A program made the position numbers and the translations under genes. DNA of 64,000 bases from Emiliania huxleyi CCMP1516 (taxonomy: Eukaryota > Haptophyta > Isochrysidales > Noelaerhabdaceae). Shown here in pieces: positions 40,825 through 50,800 of this stretch. Under the pieces are notes generated by a model. It saw nothing but the letters and a program-made list of their open reading frames with translations. It searched no databases and was not told the origin of the DNA. The first letter of the stretch is position 1. The number at the start of each line of letters is the position of its first letter. Where the stretch lies: NCBI RefSeq assembly GCF_000372725.1, contig NW_005196756.1:227807-291806 (forward strand), read 5' to 3'.

Positions 40825-42156
40825 ATGCTCACTGTCTCCACGCACCAGCTCCACTCCTTCCTTCCGCCGGCCCCAAAGGACGAGATTTCCGTGCCGTTCA
40901 GCCCGGCAAGCACAATGGACGATCTCAAAACCAAGATCTGCGGCGCCACCGGGCTCGCCCCGCAGCTTCAGCCTGCCCTGCGGCTCATGGCGTCCAGTGC
41001 GATGGTCCCCCTCGCCGACGACGGCGCGTCCGCCGTTGGAGTGATGGACATCTGGCTGAGATACGACGACGAGCGCGCCGGTGATGAGAAGACCTTGATC
41101 AACGGTTGCGCAGAGACGCTCGTTGTGGATGTGCTGACCGATGGCGGCGTCGAGGTGCTGATGAAGAAGGCCATCGATTTGACCGACGACACCACCTGCT
41201 CACTCCGCCTCACGTCCGGCATCCGCGCCTCTGTCGACCCGTCCCTCGTCCCGACCTCGCTCATCGTCGTCAACGGCCAGGCCTTAACGGTGTCGCCGGA
41301 GGAGACCATCGGGGCGCTGCAGGGGCGGTGCGCGGCCCTGCTCCGAGTGCCGGTCGAGCACCAGGCGCTCTTGGTGAGCAACGCTGATCGAGCACCAGGC
41401 GTCAGCAACGCTCGGGTCGACGACCACGGTGGCGCGCAGCACAAGCTGCTCGAGATCGCCGACCTGCGCCGCCGCATGGGCGGCGCCCTCACGCTCCTCG
41501 ACCTCCGCAAGCCGGAGGACGCGGAGCGCGCCGGCCTCGCGCCGAAGGTCTCTTCTGCCGCCCCGAAGCCGGTACGGTCGTTCTTTAAGCCCGTCTCGAC
41601 CAAGCCAATGCAGATCTTCGTCAAGACGCCGACCGGCAAGTCCATCACGCTTCGCATCGCGGCCTCTGACTCGATGAACTTCTTGAAGGCGCAGATCGAG
41701 GACAAGGAGGGCATCCCGCCCGACCAGCAGCGCCTGATCTTTGCGGGCAAGCAGCTCGAGGACGGCCACACCCTGTCGGACTACAACATCCAGGAGGAGT
41801 CGACCCTGCACCTTGTCCTCCACCTGCGCGGCGGCATGATGCACATCACGAGCGGCCGCCTCGACTACGAGGACCTCGCGAAGGTCAGGTGCCGGCTCGA
41901 GCTGCGCACCATCGACGGCGGCACGCTCGACACCATCGACATCACGGGCGCCACCACGTGTGCCGACGTCAAGGCGGCGGCGACGGCAGCGCTCGCCAAG
42001 GCGGCTCGCGACAAGGAGGTGGACGACATGAGCGAGGCGGACGCCAAGCGCCTCCTCAAGCAGATGCTGCAGCGGGGGCAGGCGGGCTCCTCCTCGGCCG
42101 CCCACGCGCCCGACGACGCCCCCAAGAAGCAGCGGCTCGGCGGCCCCCCCGCGTGA
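40825..42156 (+). CDS. Ubiquitin-fusion protein with ubiquitin-like N-terminal region
   Basis: The protein has 443 residues, or 413 if it starts at the ATG at 40915. A ubiquitin domain sits at about residues 262-337: [15 protein letters not shown] ... [20 protein letters not shown] ... [12 protein letters not shown], immediately followed by MMHITSG, so cleavage after Gly-Gly by a deubiquitinase is possible. Compared with canonical ubiquitin, Lys6, 11, 27, 33 and 48 are kept, but Lys29 is Gln, Lys63 is Glu, Arg54 is His and Arg72 is His. The N-terminal part ([20 protein letters not shown]) also looks like a diverged ubiquitin fold. The C-terminus is Ala-rich and ends in a basic KKQR cluster. 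No intron is needed. The stop TGA is at 42154-42156, and the same frame stays open into the deiodinase-like gene. Confidence 0.85.
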   Translation: MLTVSTHQLHSFLPPAPKDEISVPFSPASTMDDLKTKICGATGLAPQLQPALRLMASSAMVPLADDGASAVGVMDIWLRYDDERAGDEKTLINGCAETLVVDVLTDGGVEVLMKKAIDLTDDTTCSLRLTSGIRASVDPSLVPTSLIVVNGQALTVSPEETIGALQGRCAALLRVPVEHQALLVSNADRAPGVSNARVDDHGGAQHKLLEIADLRRRMGGALTLLDLRKPEDAERAGLAPKVSSAAPKPVRSFFKPVSTKPMQIFVKTPTGKSITLRIAASDSMNFLKAQIEDKEGIPPDQQRLIFAGKQLEDGHTLSDYNIQEESTLHLVLHLRGGMMHITSGRLDYEDLAKVRCRLELRTIDGGTLDTIDITGATTCADVKAAATAALAKAARDKEVDDMSEADAKRLLKQMLQRGQAGSSSAAHAPDDAPKKQRLGGPPA

Positions 42157-42240
42157 GCGGCGGGAGCGGGGTGCGCCGCCACCGCCACCGCCGACGCCGG
42201 CTCGCGGGCGCTCGCGGCGGCGGGCCTCTCTCTGCCGCAG

Positions 42241-43050
42241 CTCAAGGCTGCGCTGCGTGCCGAGGAGGCGGCGCGCCTGTCGCCGTCGACGCAGGAGGCG
42301 TACGCTGCGGCGGAGGGCCGCGACGACAGCGACTGGCTCGACGTGACCGAGGAGCTACAGCGGCGCGTGCTCCGCGAGGCGGGAGTGCCACCGGTTCGGA
42401 TGTCGGCGGCGCTCTTTGTCCTGCGCAGCGCGGCGCAGCTCTGGCCGCACGACGCAGAGCTGCGGCAGATCTCCCTGCAGGTGCGGCACAACCGCGCGGA
42501 GCGGGGTACCCTTCGCGACGGCGACGCGCTGCCGGATGTGCCGCTCTTTCCGCTGCGGCCCGGCGCCGCCGCCGCCGCCGCCGCCGTCGGGCTCCGCGCC
42601 GCGTGCGCCGGCCCGGCGCCGACCCTCCTCGTCGCCGGCTCCTTCACCTGACCCCCGCTCCGCGGCCTGGCGCCCTCGCTCGCCTCCCTGTCTCGCGAGT
42701 TTGCCGGCCGCGCGCGCGTCCAGCTCGTGTACATTGCGGAGGCGCATGCGGCCGACGAGTGGCCGATCAACTCGTCCCGCTGCGCCGGGCCCGCCAACTC
42801 GGTGCTGCGCCCCACCAGCCTCGCGGAGCGGCGGGCCGTCGCCGAGCGCATGCTCGCCGCGCTGCCCTGCCTGGCGCCGCTCCCGCTCCTGGTGGACGGC
42901 CTCGACGACGCGCTGCTCCGCGCCCTGGCCGCGTGGCCCATCCGGCTGTACGGCGTGCGCGGCGGCGTGCTCGAGCGCATCGGCCGGCCGCACAACGCCT
43001 GTTTCGAGCTGCAGCCCTTCCGAGACTGGCTCCTGGAGGCGACCGCGTGA
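42241..43050 (+). CDS. Iodothyronine-deiodinase-like selenoprotein, in-frame TGA as Sec
   Basis: The frame reads LLVAGSFT, then TGA at 42649-42651, then PPLRGLAPSL. This is the deiodinase active-site pattern S-x-T-U-P-P, with TGA at the selenocysteine position. Downstream the same frame continues VYIAEAHAADEWPI (family YIEEAHxxDGW), LPLLVDGLDDALLRALAAWP and RLYGVRGGVLERIG, ending in a TGA stop at 43048-43050. Upstream is a conserved-looking helical lead (LRSAAQLWPHDAEL; RDGDALPDVPLFPL). The fold is thioredoxin-like; known relatives reductively dehalogenate iodinated tyrosine derivatives, but the algal substrate is unknown. The start is uncertain: 42241 follows a good acceptor (CTGCCGCAG), and the first in-frame ATG is 42400. 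A candidate SECIS follows at 43073. Confidence 0.8.
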
Positions 43051-43072
43051 GCGGGGCGCGACGGCGCCGGAG

Positions 43073-43165
43073 CATCGACAGACCACCCCCCGTGGATGAC
43101 GGCACGCCCAGCACGCTACGCGCAGTAGTACGGGCGCTGCCAGAGGGACGGACTGTCTGTCGATG
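43073..43165 (+). promoter_or_regulatory. Candidate SECIS element in the 3' UTR
   Basis: CATCGACAGAC (43073-43083) and GTCTGTCGATG (43155-43165) are exact reverse complements, 22 bases after the stop codon. Inside, ATGA at 43096-43099 precedes GGCACGCCC, which can pair with GGGCGCTGCC. That strand is followed by AGAGG, which could supply the GA half of the non-Watson-Crick quartet. The length of about 93 bases fits eukaryotic SECIS elements. The apical loop lacks an obvious AA pair, so this is a candidate only. Confidence 0.55.
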
Positions 43166-43608
43166 TTACCAGCCGGGCCAGGGCGTTTCCATGTGCTGCG
43201 ACATGTTACTGTACACGTGTGTACTCGCGAGAGAGCAACCGCTCGTGTGGAGTCTGGAGTGTGGAGAGCGTCGTCATGCTCATGGGATGTGTGGCTTCCT
43301 GTGGGCGCGGGCGCCGCTCACAAGAGAGAAGAGTAGAAGGAGATCGGCATTTCGGCATGGTATGTGTTTATTGTGGACATTCATACATCGAGATCTCTAC
43401 GGGACACCAGTAGCTGACCAGTAGCGATTTGTTGAGTGGAGATCGTAGATGCCGATCAGAGAGATCTTCCACAAGCTGGCAGAACGGGGAAAGGTTTGCC
43501 AAGCTCGAGATGTGCGAACGCTAGGCAAGGTTTGCCAAGCTCGAGATGTGTGCGAACGCTAGGCATCCTGACCCCCCCCCCCCCCAGCATGTTGTGGGCA
43601 ATCAGCAC
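43166..43608. other. Spacer, short direct repeat only
   Basis: GGTTTGCCAAGCTCGAGATG is repeated at about 43492 and 43529, followed by a C homopolymer. No gene was seen. Confidence 0.5.
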
Positions 43609-44720
43609 TTAGCCAGTGCACTTACCCATACGACGACCCTTCGTGTGGCCGTACGCCTTGCACGCCTTGCAACACAATTCCTTGACCATCTCAAGCTCGC
43701 ACGCCCCCGCAGCGCGGAGCTCCGTGCAGCTTGGCCCTGGCAGGCTGAGCTTCTTCGCCTCTTGCGCAAGGCGCTCATCGGGGGTGTCCGTGCACTCGAA
43801 GGGGTCGAGCTCCGCATGGCCGTCCGCCTCAAACAACATGCGCCCGTGTGGCTCGGGATCCGGCTCAGGCTCCGGCTCCCAATCGGGGCATGTGTGCTCT
43901 GGCAGGCCGGCCTCCGGCACTGGAGCCATCGCGCAGGGCAGGCTGGGCCGGGCCATGCACTCCGACTTCGGGTAGCAGCACTTGATCTACACGCCGGCCA
44001 GGATTACTCAACGAGGGGGGAGTCGAGAGGGGGGGGGGGGGGGGGGGGCTGCGGGAGTGTGTGGCGTGCACCTCATAGTCTCCATTCAGCGGCTCGCCAA
44101 TGTGTCCGCGGAGAATGAAGTGGTCCTCCTTCTCCGTAAGCATCGTCGGCGAGAGCAGCGGGTACGTCTTGTCGCCTCCGCACGTCCGGCACGGGAGGAC
44201 CACGTGATCCACGCCGTTCTCATAGTTGTCTGCAATCACGAGGGCGTCGCGGCAGGTTGTCACCGATGTTTGTTGCTGCGTTGATGGTGTAGTTCTGGCG
44301 CTGGCGCCCTTCGGAACCGTCCACATCTTGGAGTTCAATCTCCAAGAAGCCGCCCTGCATCACGAGCTTGGTCTCGTGCACCGCGACGGGGCAGTCGTCC
44401 GCGGCGTTCTTGAGCGTGGAGAGCTGCGGCGTCATGAACGAGGTCTTCATGGAGGGCGCCTCCGTATAGTTGATTGTCGAGATGATTGCCCCCCAGAGAC
44501 AGATGGCGAGGAGGAGGACCTGGAAGACGGCCAGCGCCGCGAGCAGCGACTTGGACAAGGATGTGGAGGGAACGGGGGCCTGCGAGTTCCTCTTGAGCTC
44601 GGCGACCTCCGCCTCTAGCTCGGCGATCCTCGCGCTGGCCTCGACGAGCTCCTGCCCCCCCATCTCGCAGTTCCCCAACACGGCGGGCGAAATGTCGTTC
44701 CGAATTAGAGCTCTACCCAA
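43609..44720 (-). CDS. Type II membrane protein with C-terminal ShK-like cysteine module
   Basis: The N-terminal exon starts at 44720 with a short cytosolic coiled coil (ASARIAELEAEVAELKR), then one membrane helix (LLAALAVFQVLLLAICLWGA). The luminal part includes DNYENGVDHVVLPCRTCGGD. An 85 bp GT-AG intron (44071-43987) joins NGDYE to IKCCYPKSECMA. The C-terminus carries DPFECTDTPDE...CTELRAAGACELEM...CCKACKAYG, the six-cysteine spacing of ShK-like modules, which in algae and nematodes are often secreted or luminal. The frame changes near 44290 between TINAATN and TSVTTCRDA, and no intron explains it, so one base may be missing or the allele broken. Role unknown. Confidence 0.65.
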
Positions 44721-44789
44721 CGCGCGAGCGCGGAAATTTCTTTCCAGATCACCCGTTTTACGCTTATACGAGCGTCACTTTGTACCCAC

Positions 44790-44935
44790 CCCCCCTACTT
44801 CGTGGGGACCCCCCCGCCGGTCGGTGGTCTGCCCCCGAGGTGGACCGGACCCCCCCTCCGGTCGGTCGCTCTCTCGGCGGCGGGAGGTGTGACGACCGAC
44901 CCCCCCCCCTCGGTCGGTGTCCTTGCCGTGAGCCC
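44790..44935. repeat. CCGGTCGGT / GACCCCCCC repeat, left flank
   Basis: Several CGGTCGGT and ACCGGACCCCCCC words occur here and again at 45800-45905, on the two sides of the acidic-protein gene. The arrangement is like a pair of flanking repeats, though the copies are not simple duplicates. Confidence 0.6.
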
Positions 44936-45010
44936 CCTGAAACGCTCTCCCTCCTTCTCGCGAACCGCCACGGGCGCTTCGAAATCGCCGGTTTTCACTA
45001 TGAAAACTAG

Positions 45011-45339
45011 TCACCGCGCATCGTCCCTTCCGATGACTACGATGACTTGCCAGAGTGGATCGACACATCGCCGCCGCCGTCACCGGGCTCATCGGCTTCC
45101 GAGTCGCCCAAGCGACAGCGAATGGCAATCGATGGACGCCGCTTCTGGAGAGCAACTCAGTTAATCGCGACATGCTGCGCGTTGCGCGCGGGCAGAGCTA
45201 TGCCGGCAACATGATCTGCCTCGCACCCGGTCTTCACGTCTCCAAATTTTCGCGCGGGCAGAGCTTAGGCGATCCGTCCGATTCGGAGAACGAGGGCGAG
45301 GGCGAGGAGGAGGCGGAGGCGGAGGAGGAGGCGGAGGCG

Positions 45340-45381
<42 letters not shown>

Positions 45382-45711
45382 AGCGACAGCAGCGACACAC
45401 CCCTCAAGCTACAGATCAACCTCACGACGGAGGTGGAGAGGGAGGTGGACCTCTTCTTGGAGTCGGAGGAGGAGCAGTTCACCTTCGATGAGGAGTTCTA
45501 CTGCACGCTGCCCCCGTGGGCGCGCGGCCGGCAGAAGGAGGTGCTGGCCGCGCTCAAGCGGCTCGTCAACGGCTACAGTGTGTCGCCGGCGAAGCTAATC
45601 ATGGACGACGACGACGACCAGAGCGTGGACATGGACGAGCTCGTGTTCCGACCCAATCCTGAGCGCGGTCTCGAGCTCAGCAACTCGGACGACGTCACGA
45701 GGAGTGATTAG
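45011..45711 (+). CDS. Acidic protein of unknown function
   Basis: The first exon frame reads SDDYDDLPEWIDTSPPPSPG then SPKRQRMAIDG, acidic and with a basic cluster that could be a nuclear signal. The second exon frame reads SLGDPSDSENEGEGEEEAEA, then a (DE)n run, then FTFDEEFYCTLPPWARGRQ and a final acidic segment, with the stop at 45711. The two frames are joined across 45185-45265, where a 15 bp direct repeat suggests an intron. No in-frame ATG was found before 45011, where a CTAG precedes the frame, so an upstream exon is likely. No family was recognised. Acidic, low-complexity proteins of this kind are often nuclear chaperone-like. Confidence 0.5.
45185..45265 (+). mobile_element. Probable introner-like insertion with 15 bp direct repeats
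   Basis: CGCGCGGGCAGAGCT occurs at 45185-45199 and 45251-45265, 66 bp apart. A GC donor (TTGCGC|GCGGGC) and an acceptor (GGGCAG|AGC) would join the two acidic frames in phase 0. The enclosed sequence contains a stop in the upstream frame, supporting removal. Confidence 0.55.
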
Positions 45712-45799
45712 ACGGGGAGAGGTCGCTTGGTGTCTCTAGTATTTCGAGATACTAATTTATTCACAGCTGCGGCGAGCGTGTGCGGTGTGACCCTCGAGC

Positions 45800-45905
45800 C
45801 AACCCGACCGACCCCCCCCTCGGTCTGCGCTCCGACCGACCGGACCCCCCCTGCGGTTTGCGGTCTTCCGCGGCCGCCGACCGGACCCCCCCTGCGGTCG
45901 GTCGG
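45800..45905. repeat. CCGGTCGGT / GACCCCCCC repeat, right flank
   Basis: This is the partner of the region at 44790-44935, with GACCGGACCCCCCCTGCGGT occurring at two places here. Confidence 0.6.
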
Positions 45906-46199
45906 TCTGCGCTGGGCGCTCAAACCGCGAAGTCGGCCTGTTCACTACAAGATGACGCTCGTATTACGACCACGCGTGCCGCAGGTGCTCGCTCTCTGGA
46001 TCGACGTGCACGCTGCCTCGCAAAGGCTGCGCACGCCGTGGCACAGGTGCATGCATGAACTCACTGTCGAGGCGTTGTTGGTTTTCCGGCGTTATAAGCA
46101 ATATGGCCATACGATTTCCCTTGGCGACCTGTGATACTTCTTCTGCCGCCCCTTGCAATGCTTCTGCTTCACCCCTGGACCCGCTGTGTGCGGGGCGGG

Positions 46200-46465
46200 C
46201 CCTGCACACAGGAAAGAAAGAAAAGAAAGAAAACGGACAGCCAGCCCAAGCAAGGGAGGGATGGCGCGCAAGGGATGGGAGGACGGCACGCCGCCACCAC
46301 ACAGGGATTTTAAGGAGAGGGGTGTGATGCGCTAGCCGTCGCCTCTTCGCAGTGTCTCGCCGATTCTCGCTGCAACCTGCAAAAAAAAGAAAGCAAGAAA
46401 ACAGACAACCCAAGGGAGGGATGGGAGGACGGCACGCCGCCACCACACAGGGATTTTAAGGAGCC
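46200..46465. repeat. Duplicated repeat shared in inverted form with 54715-54850
   Basis: AGGGAGGGATGG...GGAGGACGGCACGCCGCCAC and CACACAGGGATTTTAAGGAG occur twice here (about 46252-46318 and 46410-46462). The part 46275-46375, including the CGCCTCTTCGCAGTGTCTCG and GCCGATTCTCGCTGCAACCT stretches, matches the reverse complement of 54715-54850. This is a dispersed non-coding repeat. Confidence 0.8.
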
Positions 46466-46582
46466 TGCACACAGCTCAGTATGTAGCCATGAAATTCTTC
46501 TGCCAGCTTTGGCGCGTTTGAGGCCGCCGTTTAGAGCCAGTTGCCTCTCTCTCTGTCTCGTTTTCCCTCTCCTTCTTCGCCC

Positions 46583-47524
46583 ATGGACACGCTCTTCGAC
46601 GACACACTACTTGCGCCTGCCGCGGAGAGCACCCCGGAGGCCGCCACCGCCTACGAGGAGCTCGCCTGCTGCAACGTGTGCGGCGAGGGCGACTGGGAGG
46701 AGGACAACAAGATCATCTTTTGCGACTCCTGTGACCTGGCCGTCCACCAGGTGGGCGGCACGGTTGCACGGCGAGAGTCTCGAGGCTCCAGCTACACGAG
46801 CACAGCGCTCGCTAACGCCTCCGATGTCCGCAGGTATGCTACGGCGCGGGCGCACGCGTGATCCCAGAGGGCGACGCTCCGTGGTTCTGCGATATGTGCA
46901 AATTCTCGAAGCGGGCGGGCGGCAGCAGTCGGCGCGTCGAGCAGGAGTGCATCCTCTGCCCCGAGAAGGGCGGGGCGATGAAGAGGACAACTGACGGCCG
47001 GTGGGCGCACATCACGTGCGCGCTGTGGGTGCCCAACGCGCAGTTCCTGGACGCTGAGGGGCGCGACGTGATCCACCCGTTCGCCATCCACGAGGACCGG
47101 CTCAAGCTCGTCTGCACCATCTGCGACAAGCGGATGGGCGCGTGCATCCAGTGCAAGGCGCCGCCTCGCTGCCTCACTCCTCCCCTGAGAGGTGTCATCA
47201 CCGCTCGCCACATCTCGATCAGATTCGACCCCTTCTCGGCGCTAGGCGCCTCGCTGCCTCACCGCCTTCCACGCCACCTGCGCCCGAAAGCTGGGGTGGC
47301 ACATGGTCGAAAAGGAGAAGAACGATTGGGTGCTGCTGGAGGCGCCTTCCGCTCGCCGCCCGCGCCTCCACACTCCCCACCCCACCCCCAGCGGCCGGCT
47401 CCACTCCCCACCCCACCGTGACCGCCCCCGTCGCCTCCCTCCCTGCCAGGCGCTCTGCGACAAGCACCGGCCAAAAGATGTGACGCAGCGCAAGAAGCGG
47501 CGCCGCCGCGAGTCAAAATGGTGA
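46583..47524 (+). CDS. PHD / extended-PHD zinc-finger protein
   Basis: Four exons (46583-46750, 46834-47157, 47246-47341, 47450-47524) join in phase 0 to about 220 residues. The first PHD finger reads CCNVCGEGD...NKIIFCDSCDLAVHQVCYG...WFCDMC. The extended PHD follows: ECILCPEKGGAMKRT...WAHITCALWVPNAQF...CTICDKRMGACIQC...FHATCARKLGWHM...ALCDKHRP. This PHD-knuckle-ePHD layout is known from BRPF, JADE and AF10-type proteins that read histone H3 tails. The C-terminus is a short basic tail (KKRRRRESKW). Introns are GT-AG (83 bp) then GC-AG (88 and 108 bp). A nuclear chromatin reader is likely. It is smaller than animal relatives, with no bromodomain. Confidence 0.9.
47158..47262 (+). mobile_element. 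Introner-like intron (GC-AG, 88 bp) in the PHD gene
   Basis: GCGCCGCCTCGCTGCCTCAC begins the intron at 47158, and GCGCCTCGCTGCCTCAC follows the acceptor (GCGCTAG) at 47246. Splicing joins CIQCK to APRCLTAFHATC, restoring the zinc-finger spacing. The duplicated GCGCC at both edges is what an insertion at AG|GC with target duplication would leave. Confidence 0.7.
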
Positions 47525-47879
47525 GAGGGATCGGAACACTAGCCGGTAGGAAGGCTTGCGAGAGTCACGAATCATTTTATTTTCTCTCGCGTATGCTTCT
47601 CTTGACATCTTGACAGTTGAGTCCGTCCAGCGAGCAGCGCGTGTCTTTGCGTTTATCTAGAGTAATCGCGCCGCGATATAACATACCTGTTTCCGGCCCC
47701 GGGTTTAACGTTTAGTTGAGCCAAGCATGGGTGATGTGAGCACAGCGGTTGAGCCGAGAGCGAGACAGTCAGGGAGGAGGGAGAAAAAACGAAGCTGAGC
47801 GAGACAGCGATCAGCGCCGCTGGGGCGGGGGGGCTCGGGAGAGCCACAACCCACATGCAGCAGCTGCTGCCCTGTGGCC
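47525..47879. other. Spacer between convergent genes, nothing recognised
   Basis: It separates the PHD gene stop from the transportin-like gene stop. No gene or repeat was recognised. Confidence 0.4.
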
Positions 47880-50800
47880 CTAGCGCGCCTTGCCGCGGCA
47901 GACGCGCGAAAACTCGCTGGCAACGCAATGAAATGCGGCCACGGTGGCGTGCTGCTGTGCCGCCCCACGCACAAATGCCTCCGCAGCAGCGCCCTGGCGC
48001 GGGAGCGCGCCCAAATCCAAGCCCGGGTCGGCGAGGGCGGCCACCAACCAACCGTGTACCGCCGTGGGAGCGCTCTCGGCGATGACGCGCAACAACTCGA
48101 TCTGATGGTCAACCAAGTTGGCTGGCGACGCCGAGGCGAGGCCCTGCACGCAATAGCGCAGCAGCGTTCCGCCGCTCCGCTGCAGGCAATGCGCAGCTGA
48201 CTCGCGGTATAGGTTGGCGGCGTCAGTGCCTATACCCACAGGCGCACTCGTTAAGAGGCGCCGCTCACAGCTCGCGGTTCGAAATGCCGGCGTCGGCTCC
48301 CGAGAGGAAGAGGCAGAGGAAGGTGATGGCCGCGCGTGTATGCTGGAACTCCTGGCGTGCAACACGCCGAGATGTGGCTGAAGATGTTGCCGAGATGTGC
48401 TCAAGGTGGGTTTGGTGGGCCTGGTGCGCGACGCACGCCGCAGCGGCGTCGAATAATGACGCGACGCACGGCAGCGAGAGGAGCAGCTGCGGCCGAAAGA
48501 CGAGGCAGCGGTGGCAGAGCTCGAAGAAGGCGCTGAGCAGCTCGGGCTCGGCCTCGGGCGCGGCGGTCGACGCGAGCCATCCGCAGACCGCGTCGACGAA
48601 CCGCTCGAGTGTGTCGGAGAGAGGCGCCTCGTGCGACTCCCCGTACAGCTCAATGGCCTGAGCACGGAGGGGGGGGGGGGGGAGGGAGGGGGGGGGAAGG
48701 GTGGAAACCCTGCCTCGCACCGTCTCGTGCGGCTCCGCCCTGCTGCTCGGTCGCCTGCGTCAGGCACTCAAGCGCGCCAACCACCGGCCGGCGGCAGAAT
48801 GTCGTGCCGATCTGCTCCAGAATCGACGGCAACAGAGGCGCGAGGCCGCCGCCAAGGCACCCCATCGCGCGACCGTGCAGCTCGAGCAGCGCCTGCAGCA
48901 CGGACGGGCCTCCACGGCGCGACGCGTCCTGTTCACAGCTCGACCTGTGAAGAGACGCCGTTCACAGTAGCCGCGTGGCCCCCGCGGCGCGGCGCGTCCT
49001 GTAGCAGCGGCCAGCAGTAGGAGAGGACAGCGAAGACGGGGTGCGCCGCGCAGCTGCCGCCGCCGCCCACGTGGATCGTGTCGCTGAATCGGATGGCTGC
49101 GCCAATCAGCGCCAGCTGCGTCGCAACCGCCTCCTCCACGCCCTGGGTGCTGGCCGCGGTGGCGGACGCCTCCCCTCCGCTTCCTCGCGACCCGTCGCTG
49201 CCGTCGCTCGCGCGCGGGGCGGTCTCGGGCGGCACGGACGCGCCGTCGGAGGGAGGCAAGTGGGGCAGGAGGGCGGCGAGCTGCTCGCACGGCGCGCGGA
49301 CGAGCGCGTGAAGCAGCTGCTCCGCCTCGGCAGGCGAGGGAGCGGCGCCGACCAGCCGCGCGAGCGCCTCCTGCAGCGTCAGCCGGACGCTGGACGCGAG
49401 GGCCGCCGATCCGGCGAGCGCCGTGCACGGACCGACGAGCTCGGACAGATACGCCGCGCTCGCGAGCCTCCTTCGGCCATGGATGCACAGCGCTCGGAAC
49501 GCTTCTGCGGCGTGCTCCGGCGCTCCTCCCGCCTGGACGGCCTCGAGCACCAGCCGGAGGCAGCCGCGAAGCAGCGCCTAAGGTAAGGTCAGGTAATTTC
49601 TCCACACCCACAAAGTGGTGGGGCAAGGGGGGGCGACCCTCGCATCTCCACACCCGGACACGGGCAGGAGCCCCACGGCATTCAAAGTGCAAGCACTGGC
49701 CCGGTGCACGTGGGTGAGCAGCCTGCCCCTCCCCCTCCCGACAAACCAGCTCCCGCACACACACAATCGCACTCTGGCGCCTCGTCCCGTTGCAGCCACT
49801 TGGCGAAGGCGCCCACGAGCCGCATGGCCGACTCGACGAGGAGCGTCGCGCCGCTCGGCCGCCACGCCGCCAGCTGGCCGAACACGAACCCGAGCAGCTG
49901 ATTCAATGCAGCCTGTAGCTCTGCTGCCGCCGAGGGCCGCCCCTCGCCGTCGGCCGCGCTGCCGCGCAGCGCGCCCTTGATCTGGACGTGGAGGCCGCGG
50001 AGCACGAAGAGGGCCGCCTCGAGCTTCTGCCAGGGCGGCGAGCCTTGCAGCATCGCCTGCGAGGCGGCAGAGGTGGCCGCTGCGGAGGCGGAGGCGGCGG
50101 CAGAGGCGGCTGCTGCTGCTGCGGCGGCGGCGGCGCATGCGGCGCGCTTGCAGGCGCGCCAGCGGGGCAACATGGGCAGAGCGGAGGCGCGGCGCGTGGC
50201 GGCAGCCAAGGCGCGGCGTCAGGGCAGAGGGGGGCCGAGTCGGAGGGCAACCTGGAGCTGGCCGACGAACTCGCACGCGAGGAGGGAGAGGCACGCGCCC
50301 AGCACCTCGAGAGCGGACTGCTCCCGGAACCGGCGAAACTCCTCCTCGTCCTCCGCGGCCTCGTCCCACGATGTGAAGTCCGCCGGCAAAGTGCACTTGT
50401 CGAGCAGCAGCGTCGCCAGCCGGCGGTACAGCGGCGCGCGCAGCCGCTCGTGCCGCTGCGCGACGGCCGTGTCCTGCAGCCCGACCCAAAAGTCGATCGA
50501 CAGCTCCGCAACGCGCAGCTCGCCGCCCGCGCACAGCAGCAGCAGCTCCACGAGCGGGAGCAACGACCCTTCCGTCACGGCGACCAGATCGACGCACCGT
50601 TCCGCAAACGCGCACAGCGCGCGGCAAAAGTAGAAGAGCCGGTCGTCCGCCGGCTCGCCGCTCATCAAGAGCTCCGCCAGCCGCACCTCACGCGCGAGGA
50701 CGCCGAACTGTGCCGCGACCGCCTCCGCCGCGTCGCGGGCGCCCCGCGGCGCGCTGGCAGGCAGCGGGCTGTTTGTGCTCGTGAGAAGCTCGCCGAGCGC

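Noticed and set aside
43602-43800. ShK-like cysteine pattern as a toxin gene
   Set aside because: The module is the luminal end of a membrane protein; ShK-like domains are common in non-toxin proteins, and nothing else suggests a toxin.
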